Below, in pieces: positions 1 through 5,968 of a stretch of DNA of 5,968 nt (its first letter is position 1; every line of letters starts with the position of its first letter). Both the position numbers and the translations under genes were made by a program. Source of the stretch: Gammaproteobacteria bacterium. Its GTDB lineage: Bacteria > Pseudomonadota > Gammaproteobacteria > Thiohalospirales > Thiohalospiraceae. The notes under the pieces were generated by a model, which saw nothing but the letters and a program-made list of their open reading frames with translations, was not told the origin of the DNA and did no database searches. The stretch spans positions 1-5,968 of the forward strand of contig JABURU010000209.1 in NCBI GenBank assembly GCA_014762485.1, read 5' to 3'.

Positions 1-3000
1 GTTTATTGGTTTGGAAATATAGTCATCCATACCACACTCTATACAACGCTCTTTATCACCCTTCATGGCATTGGCTGTCATGGCAATAATGTTCGTATGT
101 CTGTTTTCAGTTTCAATGGTTCTAATTTTTCGAGTTGCATCATAACCATCTAATATAGGCATTTGGCAGTCCATAAACACCAGATCATAATCCTGTTCAC
201 TTAGCGCATCGACAGCTTCCTGACCATTATTCACTAACACTGGATTAAAGCCGAATTTTTTCAATATACCGGCAGCTACTTTCTGATTAATCGCGTTATC
301 TTCAACCACCAGTATACGCTCTGCACGAGAACCAACTTCAGCCTCAACTTCTATATCGGCTTTTTTCTGTGGTATTTTTTTCCCGACAAATGTATTCACC
401 ATTGTATTAAATAATAGTGACTGCCTGATGGGCTTGGTTATTTGAACTTCAACACCTATCTTTTCCAGGCGTTCACTTTCATTTTGAACATCCATCGAGG
501 TTAACATCACCATATGCAAATCATTAAAACGATTATCCTTACGAACATTTTCTGCCAGCTCTATGCCATCCATTCCGGGCATCATCATATCCAGCACCGC
601 CATATTAAACGGGTCACCTTTATTATAAGCCTCATCCAGTGCCTTTAATGCGTCGAACCCATCTTCTACACTTTGATAAGCCATATCCCAGTTTTCAAAC
701 AGGAACTCTAACACCAGCCTGTTAGTAGCATTATCATCTACAATGAGTATTTTTTTACCCAGCAATATCTCATGGGAATATTCATCAGACACGCCCTGAC
801 CTATCTCCATCGGCAACTCAAACCAGAAGGTACTGCCTTCACCAACGACAGACTCAACCTTTAGTTCACCATGCATTAAGTCAATCAATTCCCTGGAGAT
901 ACTTAAACCTAAACCAGTACCACCAAATTTCCTCGTTGTCGAACCATCGGCCTGGGAAAACGATTCAAAAATTCTTCTTTGTGCTTCCGGCTCAATACCA
1001 ATGCCAGTATCAGATACATCAAACCGAACCTTAATCGAACCCGCTTTTTCTTCTTCACTATGAACACGAATAACCACTTCGCCTTCGGTTGTAAATTTAA
1101 TCGCATTACCTAATAAGTTGGACAATACCTGTCTTAAACGTGATGGATCACCTTTGACCCAACGAGGAACATCTGGCTCAACCACACTAACTACTTCCAG
1201 GCCTTTTCCATGTGCAGCAGAAGCCATTAGGCTCACCACCCCCTCAACCACTTCTATGACATCAAAATCAATATATTCCAGCTCAAGCTTACCAGCTTCG
1301 ATCTTCGAGATATCCAGTATGTCATTTAATAGTGCCAGAAGATTTTCGCCCGAACTTGATGCGACATTTACAAACTCACGCTGTTCATCGGTTAACTCGG
1401 TGTAACGCAATAAGGTCATCATGCCTAACAAGCCATTCATCGGAGTGCGAATTTCATGGCTCATGTTTGCCAGGAATTCAGATTTGGATTTGGCGGCATT
1501 CTCTGCATTCACCACGGCAATGGCCAGTTCCTCTGATTTGTTTTCCAGCTCCTGAGTTCGTTGCTTAACGGCTTTTTCCAGGTGAACATTGGTATATTTT
1601 AAGCGCTCTTCGGCATCGGCCCGTGTACTGATCTCATTCGCCAGGCGTCGGATAATCGGATTGGTTATGCCAACAAACAGTACCGCTCCCAGCAATATCA
1701 ATACCAGGCTGACGACCAATGTATTGAGTACCGCTCCGGCATAGGGGGCATTAAACTCAGAAACATCCATTTTTGCTGCCACCACCAGTGGCAACGAATT
1801 CACTTTAGAAAATGCCATGATAGTTTCTTCATTTCGGTAATCGTTTAATACTTCCGTTGCCCCCTCCCCTTCAAATGCCCGCTTAATAACCGAGCCCATA
1901 AAGCTATTTTCGGCAATGACATTGTCTTCTGCTTCATCACCAAAACGTAGACTAAACATATATAGAGAACTGACATGATCTTTCCATATATATAAAAGCT
2001 CACCACTTTCACCAAAATCTCTTATTTTTTCATGCGCCGTCTCTACCTGACTCAAGGTAGCACCGGATGAACCCAGCAAGTGAGCATCCTGGCTCCACAC
2101 CTTATCAAAGCGAGCAACCGAATCGATTAATCCCGCCTGGCTCGTGGCTAGTTGAAGTAACATGTTTTTCTGGATATTCAAGGATTTCGAATAAATGGAG
2201 GAGAACGAAAAGGCACCACTAACGACCGTAATCATCGCCATGATCATTACCAGCAATACCAGTCGTTTACGCGATGAATGCTGACCAGAACCAGTGGAAA
2301 ACATATAACCTATGGCATTAACAATCGACAAGGCCAATGCGATAAAGATGGCAAAGATAAGAGTATCACTGGCAATGAAGGTGTGATACTCAACGACATC
2401 CTCATAATAAAGCTGCATTGCGGCCATGCCTGTGTAATGCATACCGCAAATCGCCACCCCCATCACCAGAGCACTGGCAACAATAAGGGTATGCTTTGCT
2501 TTCTTAACATTTTTTAGCCGGAAGGCTATCAACATGGAGGCAATAGCAGCAGCAATAGCAATAATGATAGACAGGATAACCAGCCCGTTATCGTATCGCA
2601 TCTCAGCATTAAGGTTCATCGCCATCATGCCGGTATAGTGCATGGAGGCAATACCCAGACCCGCAATGATACCGGCCAGCAACACTCTCTGACGGCTAAA
2701 CTCGCCAGACAATACCTTGAACACCACCAGGCATGACAACACACTCACAAGCAGAGAAAAGCTGGTTAAGCGGATGTCATAACGTACTTCAATGGGCAGA
2801 TGCAGGGCCAGCATACCAATGAAGTGCATTCCCCATATACCGGTACCCAGTATCAGACCACCCACGAGGATATAAACCGCCAGCTCCCGGTCTTTTACCT
2901 TGGGTAGTCGAATGGCAACACGCAGTGCTGTATATGATGTGGCTGCGGCAACGATATATGACAGGGCTACCAACAGCAGATCATAATGGCCGTGAATAGG

Positions 3001-3012
3001 TAACAGAGGCAT
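1..3012 (-). CDS. MHYT-domain membrane hybrid sensor histidine kinase with two receiver domains (3' end outside window)
   Basis: The minus-strand frame is open from position 3012 to the left edge: 1004 codons, no stop. Residues 1-245 are an MHYT domain, a seven-helix integral membrane module thought to bind a metal and sense a diatomic gas; its three repeats are at M62-H63 (MHFIGMLAL), M124 (MHYTGMMAM) and M191 (MHYTGMAAM). A helix at about 251-270, an extracytoplasmic segment of roughly 155 residues ending in a Cache-like LPLVVAAKMDVSEF (406-419), and a helix at about 428-447 follow. A short HAMP-like linker and coiled coil lead to the kinase core: SHEIRTP with phospho-acceptor His519, N-box Asn636, DTGIGI 668-673, GGTGLG 697-702. 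Receiver 1 has D759/D760, Asp808, T838, K860; receiver 2 has E904/D905, Asp948, T979, K1001; both look functional. The C-terminus is missing, so an Hpt domain could follow. Start 3012 is preferred for its GAAGAG six bases upstream; in-frame ATGs at 3042 and 3057 lack a well-spaced Shine-Dalgarno. Family certain; ligand unknown. Confidence 0.95.
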   Translation of the reverse strand, partial: MPLLPIHGHYDLLLVALSYIVAAATSYTALRVAIRLPKVKDRELAVYILVGGLILGTGIWGMHFIGMLALHLPIEVRYDIRLTSFSLLVSVLSCLVVFKVLSGEFSRQRVLLAGIIAGLGIASMHYTGMMAMNLNAEMRYDNGLVILSIIIAIAAAIASMLIAFRLKNVKKAKHTLIVASALVMGVAICGMHYTGMAAMQLYYEDVVEYHTFIASDTLIFAIFIALALSIVNAIGYMFSTGSGQHSSRKRLVLLVMIMAMITVVSGAFSFSSIYSKSLNIQKNMLLQLATSQAGLIDSVARFDKVWSQDAHLLGSSGATLSQVETAHEKIRDFGESGELLYIWKDHVSSLYMFSLRFGDEAEDNVIAENSFMGSVIKRAFEGEGATEVLNDYRNEETIMAFSKVNSLPLVVAAKMDVSEFNAPYAGAVLNTLVVSLVLILLGAVLFVGITNPIIRRLANEISTRADAEERLKYTNVHLEKAVKQRTQELENKSEELAIAVVNAENAAKSKSEFLANMSHEIRTPMNGLLGMMTLLRYTELTDEQREFVNVASSSGENLLALLNDILDISKIEAGKLELEYIDFDVIEVVEGVVSLMASAAHGKGLEVVSVVEPDVPRWVKGDPSRLRQVLSNLLGNAIKFTTEGEVVIRVHSEEEKAGSIKVRFDVSDTGIGIEPEAQRRIFESFSQADGSTTRKFGGTGLGLSISRELIDLMHGELKVESVVGEGSTFWFELPMEIGQGVSDEYSHEILLGKKILIVDDNATNRLVLEFLFENWDMAYQSVEDGFDALKALDEAYNKGDPFNMAVLDMMMPGMDGIELAENVRKDNRFNDLHMVMLTSMDVQNESERLEKIGVEVQITKPIRQSLLFNTMVNTFVGKKIPQKKADIEVEAEVGSRAERILVVEDNAINQKVAAGILKKFGFNPVLVNNGQEAVDALSEQDYDLVFMDCQMPILDGYDATRKIRTIETENRHTNIIAMTANAMKGDKERCIECGMDDYISKPIN

Positions 3013-3029
3013 CCAGATCTCTTCTATTT

Positions 3030-3059
3030 CTATGCTATACATCCTTGTATATCGCATAG
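3030..3059 (-). promoter_or_regulatory. Predicted CsrA/RsmA-binding hairpin in the sensor kinase leader
   Basis: Read on the minus strand, CTATGC (3059-3054) pairs with GCATAG (3035-3030) and TATACA (3051-3046) pairs with TGTATA (3041-3036). This gives 12 base pairs with a GA bulge (3053-3052) and the tetraloop AGGA (3045-3042). Positions 3050-3039 read ATACAAGGATGT, a 12 of 12 match to the SELEX-derived CsrA consensus RUACARGGAUGU, with GGA in the loop. The hairpin ends 17 nt before the preferred kinase start at 3012. The two alternative upstream ATGs (3057 and 3042) lie inside it, the second within the GGATG itself. CsrA bound here would be expected to lower translation or alter stability of the kinase mRNA. 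The structure and motif are seen directly; binding is inferred. The same dyad could instead be a DNA operator. Confidence 0.7.
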
Positions 3060-3170
3060 CTGGCCAGGATACAGCACCTCTGCCAGACTTTTATCAATTG
3101 TTTACAAATTTACACAGTTCATGCGGTTATTCGTTACAGTTTAGTAACAAATACCGGTTACACACCTAAA
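3060..3170 (-). other. prlC to sensor kinase intergenic leader
   Basis: This AT-rich stretch between the prlC stop and the kinase hairpin holds no ORF of note. I see no GC-rich hairpin followed by a T run on the minus strand, so there is no recognisable intrinsic terminator for prlC and read-through into the kinase gene is possible. Three short complementary arms alternate here (plus-strand GTTAC 3133-3137, GTAAC 3144-3148, GTTAC 3157-3161). TTTACA occurs twice at 8-bp spacing (3101-3106 and 3109-3114). No promoter with both good -35 and -10 boxes was found by eye, so whether the kinase has its own promoter is open. Confidence 0.4.
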
Positions 3171-5213
3171 TCAGGCACTGATACCGGAGTGCCTTAACAG
3201 GGCGTCAATTTCCGGCTCACGGCCGCGAAAGTCTACAAACAACTCCATAGGCTCCCTGGCACCACCCTGTTCGAGGATACACTCCAGGAATTCGACACCG
3301 GTATCACGGTCAAAAATCCCTTTTTCCTCAAACTTGGCAAAGGCATCCGAGGACAATACTTCTGCCCACTTATAACTGTAATAGCCGGCGGCATAGCCTC
3401 CGGCAAAAATATGAGAGAAGCTGTGCTGGAAACGATTGTAATCAGGCTGTGGCACCACCGCTACCTCGGCTCGAACCTCGTTCAGAATTTCCTGGATACG
3501 CGCGCCCTGTGCCTCATCATATTCACGGTGCATACGGAGATCAAACATCGCAAACTCCAGCTGACGCACCATCGTCATACCGGACTGGAAATTCTTTGCG
3601 GCCAGCATCTTGTTATATAAATCGTCCGGCAACTTTTCATCATTCTCATAGTGGCCGGAGATCAGGTCCACCGCATCACGCTCCCAACACCAGTTTTCCA
3701 TAAACTGACTGGGCAACTCTACCGCATCCCAGGCCACGCCCGAAATACCCGATACACCGGGATAATCAATCTGCGTCAGCATATGGTGCAGGCCATGGCC
3801 AAACTCATGGAACAGGGTGATCACTTCATCGTGGGTAAACAGCGCCGGTTTGCCCTCTACCGGGGCAGAAAAGTTGCACGTCAGGTAGGCAACCGGGGTT
3901 TGGATCGAGCCATCGGCATTTCGCTTGCGAGAAATGCACTCATCCATCCAGGCACCACCACGCTTTTTACTACGAGAGTAGAGATCCAGGTAAAACTGGC
4001 CTCGAATATCGCCATCAGCGTTACGAATTTCGTAGAAGCGGACATCCTTATGCCAGCTATCCACACCACTGACTTCTTTAATTTCCAGTCCATACAGGCG
4101 TTTGACTACTTCAAACATACCCGGTACCACCCTGGTCTCAGGGAAATAGGGCTTTAGATCTTCCTGGGTAAAGTCAAACTTCTCTTCCTGTTGCTTCTCC
4201 GAGTAGTAAGCAATATCCCAGTTCTCCAGCTTATCGATACCGTGCTGAGCGCGGGCGTATTCATGTAATTCGTTTAACTCATCCTGGGCCATACCCAGTG
4301 AACGATCGGCCAGATCCTTGAGGAAGCTCATCACCTGTTCCGGCTCTTTCGCCATCTTGGTCACCAATGAGCGCTCCGCGTAATTGGAAAAGCCGAGGAT
4401 CTGCGCCAGCTCATGACGCAGGCGCAAAATATCTTCCATGATCTGACTATTATCCCACTGCCCGGCATTAGGACCTTTTTCCGAGGCCCGAGTGACATAA
4501 GCCTGGTACATCTCCTTACGTAATTCACGTGCTTCGGCATAGCTCATCACCGCGTAATAGGAGGGGAATTCGAGGGTAAAGACCCAGCCTTCCACCTCAC
4601 GCTCTTTAGCCGCCTGCCGCGCCAACGCACGGGATGAAGAGGGAATACCCGCGACCTCGGCCTCATCGGTAATGTGTTTAAACCAGCCATGTGTTGCATC
4701 CAGCAGGTTCTCTTCAAACTTGGCGGTAAGGCCTGACATCTCCTGCTGGATAGCCTTGTAGCGCGCCTTTTTATCCTCAGGCAGGTCTACACCAGCGAGG
4801 CGAAAGTCTCGCAGAGCATTATTAATGATCTTCTGCTGAGCCACATCCAGCTGCTGAAACGCATCCGAGTCGTGTACCTGTTGAAAGGCATTAAACAGGC
4901 GCTGATTTTGCCCCATCTCGGCAGCATAGGCCGATAGCTTGGGCAGGCAGGCATTATAGGCCTCACGCAGCTCATCGCTATTGACCACCGAATTCATATG
5001 ACTCACCGGCGACCACATCTGATTCATCCGGTCATCCAGCTCCTCCAGGGGTTGTACCAGGTTTTCCCAGGTATACTGGCTGTGACTATCGAGTAGTTCC
5101 TCTATCTGTTTGCTGTTTTGCTGTATAAAATATTCCACCGCCGGAACCACGTGTTCAGGCTTAATCTGGCTAAACGGAGGAAGGCCGGTTAGGGAAAGCA
5201 GAGGATTGGACAT
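3171..5213 (-). CDS. prlC: Oligopeptidase A, M3-family zinc metallopeptidase
   Basis: This is the cytoplasmic thimet-type oligopeptidase (also opdA), which degrades short peptides, including cleaved signal peptides, downstream of larger proteases. The protein begins MSNPLLSLTGLPPFSQIKPE, like E. coli OpdA, and has 680 residues, the same length as that enzyme. The zinc site is HEFGH at 469-473 (ligands His469 and His473, catalytic Glu470), with the third ligand Glu499 in VELPSQ. The C-terminal substrate-binding loop HIFAGGYAAGYYSY is at 601-614 and includes Tyr607 and Tyr614. The reading frame is intact and no key residue is missing. A GTG at 5222 would add MIL, but ATG at 5213 is chosen because AGGTGA lies five bases upstream of it and the family starts at this point. 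The gene is divergent from the LpxA-like gene (90-bp gap) and upstream of the sensor kinase on the same strand. Confidence 0.98.
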   Translation of the reverse strand: MSNPLLSLTGLPPFSQIKPEHVVPAVEYFIQQNSKQIEELLDSHSQYTWENLVQPLEELDDRMNQMWSPVSHMNSVVNSDELREAYNACLPKLSAYAAEMGQNQRLFNAFQQVHDSDAFQQLDVAQQKIINNALRDFRLAGVDLPEDKKARYKAIQQEMSGLTAKFEENLLDATHGWFKHITDEAEVAGIPSSSRALARQAAKEREVEGWVFTLEFPSYYAVMSYAEARELRKEMYQAYVTRASEKGPNAGQWDNSQIMEDILRLRHELAQILGFSNYAERSLVTKMAKEPEQVMSFLKDLADRSLGMAQDELNELHEYARAQHGIDKLENWDIAYYSEKQQEEKFDFTQEDLKPYFPETRVVPGMFEVVKRLYGLEIKEVSGVDSWHKDVRFYEIRNADGDIRGQFYLDLYSRSKKRGGAWMDECISRKRNADGSIQTPVAYLTCNFSAPVEGKPALFTHDEVITLFHEFGHGLHHMLTQIDYPGVSGISGVAWDAVELPSQFMENWCWERDAVDLISGHYENDEKLPDDLYNKMLAAKNFQSGMTMVRQLEFAMFDLRMHREYDEAQGARIQEILNEVRAEVAVVPQPDYNRFQHSFSHIFAGGYAAGYYSYKWAEVLSSDAFAKFEEKGIFDRDTGVEFLECILEQGGAREPMELFVDFRGREPEIDALLRHSGISA

Positions 5214-5218
5214 TAAAA

Positions 5219-5224
5219 TCACCT
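5219..5224 (-). promoter_or_regulatory. Shine-Dalgarno that fixes the prlC start
   Basis: On the minus strand AGGTGA matches the 3' half of the ideal AGGAGGTGA and is followed by the 5-nt spacer TTTTA and then ATG at 5213. The in-frame GTG at 5222 lies inside this motif and so cannot use it, which supports the 680-residue product over a 683-residue one. Confidence 0.75.
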
Positions 5225-5263
5225 ACGTTTTATAGTGCGTCTAAATTATTAATAGTTTACGTT

Positions 5264-5291
5264 ATTGTGGCGGCAAACGCGCCCATTTCAA
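5264..5291 (-). promoter_or_regulatory. Candidate sigma-70-type promoter for prlC
   Basis: On the minus strand TTGAAA (5291-5286, five of six matches to TTGACA) is separated by 16 bp from CACAAT (5269-5264, four of six matches to TATAAT). Transcription would begin near 5257, giving a leader of about 45 nt before the prlC ATG. The match is modest and found by eye. No comparably good promoter for the divergent plus-strand gene was found, although 5227-5266 is AT-rich and must carry signals for one or both genes. Confidence 0.3.
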
Positions 5292-5303
5292 CCAGGAATC
5301 CTT

Positions 5304-5968
5304 ATGAGCATACATGCCAGCGCCATTATTGACCCTTCAGCCGAAATCCATGAGTCTGTGGAAATTGGCCCCTATACCATTATTGAAGGTCGCACCAGTA
5401 TCGGAGAGGGAACGGTTATCGGCAGCGGCGTACGTATCTACCAGGGCACCCAGATCGGCAAACGCAACCGCGTTGATCATAATGTAGCCCTTGGATGTGA
5501 ACCGCAGGATCTGGGATTCACGCCAGATATTCAAAGCGGCCTGATCATCGGCGACGATAACCATTTTCGCGAAAGCATGAACATCTCACGCGGCTCCAAG
5601 GATGGTAATAACACCATCATCGGTAATCATAATTACTTTATGTCGCTAACCCATGTGGCCCATGACTGTGTATTTGGCGATCACAACGTCATGACCCAAA
5701 GTGCCATTATTGCCGGCCACTCGACAGTCGGTCACCGTGCCTTTATTTCCGGACTGGTGGCGGTACATCAAAATGTCAATATTGGTGACTATGCCATGGT
5801 CGCTGGCCTGGCCAAAATCGTCAAAGATGTGCCACCGTATGCAACGATAGATGGTAACCCGGCCACGGTGATCGGGCTGAATGTAGTCGGCTTGCGTCGT
5901 GCCGGTTTTGACCAGGCACAACGCAACCAGATTCAACGTGCGTATAAAACCATCTCCCACTCTGGTCT
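5304..5968 (+). CDS. LpxA-family (UDP-GlcNAc acyltransferase-like) left-handed beta-helix acyltransferase (3' end outside window)
   Basis: LpxA transfers a 3-hydroxyacyl chain from acyl carrier protein to UDP-GlcNAc in the cytoplasm, the first step of lipid A synthesis. This product has the hexapeptide-repeat pattern of a left-handed beta-helix through about residue 190, then the start of the helical C-terminal domain (GLRRAGFDQAQ, as in E. coli GLKRRGFS). It aligns to E. coli LpxA from memory with a constant offset of five from residue 68 on. Conserved are Gln68-Asp69, His117, catalytic His120 with Asp121 (E. coli His125/Asp126), His139, His155, Gly168 (the chain-length ruler Gly173), Asn193 and Arg199 (Arg204). 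Two positions differ: Gly71 replaces Lys76 and Ser95 replaces His99. AGGA six bases before ATG (5294-5297) supports the start. 221 codons are present and about 35-40 more are expected. It stands apart from lpxD/fabZ/lpxB, so it may be a paralog with another nucleotide-sugar or acyl substrate; a true LpxA remains possible. Confidence 0.88.
   Translation, partial: MSIHASAIIDPSAEIHESVEIGPYTIIEGRTSIGEGTVIGSGVRIYQGTQIGKRNRVDHNVALGCEPQDLGFTPDIQSGLIIGDDNHFRESMNISRGSKDGNNTIIGNHNYFMSLTHVAHDCVFGDHNVMTQSAIIAGHSTVGHRAFISGLVAVHQNVNIGDYAMVAGLAKIVKDVPPYATIDGNPATVIGLNVVGLRRAGFDQAQRNQIQRAYKTISHSG

Noticed and set aside
909..1106. A 65-codon minus-strand open frame rich in Lys and Arg
   Set aside because: It overlaps the ATP-binding domain of the kinase in another frame on the same strand; the GGTGLG and DTGIGI motifs show which frame is real.
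1118..2517. Plus-strand open frames of 78-95 codons (1118-1405, 1332-1568, 2278-2517)
   Set aside because: They are opposite the kinase core and MHYT coding sequence. Their translations have low-complexity or arbitrary composition and no recognisable start signals or domains.
2821..2829. First MHYT repeat reading MHFI instead of MHYT as a degenerate site
   Set aside because: From memory the first repeat of proteobacterial MHYT domains is commonly MHFIGMLA, so this is the usual form and not a lesion.
3030..3059. The strong hairpin as an intrinsic terminator
   Set aside because: It is followed on the minus strand by AAATAGAAG rather than a T run and sits directly before a gene start. The CsrA-site reading explains the loop sequence better.
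3133..3148. Inverted repeat GTTAC...GTAAC as a prlC terminator
   Set aside because: The stem is only 5 bp with low GC and no T run follows on the minus strand, so it does not qualify as an intrinsic terminator.
3651..4157. A 168-codon open frame on the plus strand
   Set aside because: It lies antisense within prlC, over the zinc-site region, where the minus-strand protein is strongly conserved. The translated sequence shows no recognisable domain.
5337..5960. Two minus-strand open frames of 75 and 104 codons (5337-5564 and 5646-5960)
   Set aside because: Both are antisense to the LpxA-like gene, whose motifs run unbroken through the region, so they are coding shadows.

Overview
The window looks like chromosomal DNA of a Gram-negative gammaproteobacterium. 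The evidence is an oligopeptidase A that matches the Escherichia coli protein in length, start and motif positions, an acyltransferase of the lipid A (LpxA) family, and a large MHYT-type hybrid sensor kinase typical of environmental Proteobacteria. I cannot name the genus from sequence alone. No rRNA, tRNA, CRISPR array, insertion sequence or prophage gene is visible.

Layout. Positions 1-3012 on the minus strand hold the first 1004 codons of a membrane hybrid histidine kinase: an N-terminal seven-helix MHYT sensor, a second extracytoplasmic sensor between two further membrane helices, a coiled coil, the kinase core, and two receiver domains. Its 3' end lies beyond position 1. Positions 3013-3170 are the leader between this gene and the next; the leader contains a strong hairpin. 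Positions 3171-5213 on the minus strand hold prlC/opdA, a complete M3-family zinc oligopeptidase of 680 residues. Positions 5214-5303 are a short AT-rich divergent intergenic region. From 5304 on the plus strand runs a left-handed beta-helix acyltransferase of the LpxA family, cut by the right edge after 221 codons.

Relationships. The kinase lies downstream of prlC on the same strand, with a 158-nt gap and no recognisable intrinsic terminator, so read-through from prlC is possible; a separate promoter in the gap cannot be excluded. The acyltransferase is divergent from prlC and is not flanked, within the window, by the usual lpxD-fabZ-lpxB neighbours. The three genes do not form an obvious single pathway.

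The most interesting signal is in the kinase leader. On the minus strand, positions 3059-3030 form a 12-bp stem with a 2-nt bulge and an AGGA tetraloop. The loop and flanking stem spell ATACAAGGATGT, which matches every position of the published CsrA/RsmA selected consensus RUACARGGAUGU, with GGA in the loop as CsrA prefers. A second GGA overlaps the preferred start codon 31 nt downstream. This predicts direct post-transcriptional control of this sensor kinase by CsrA/RsmA.
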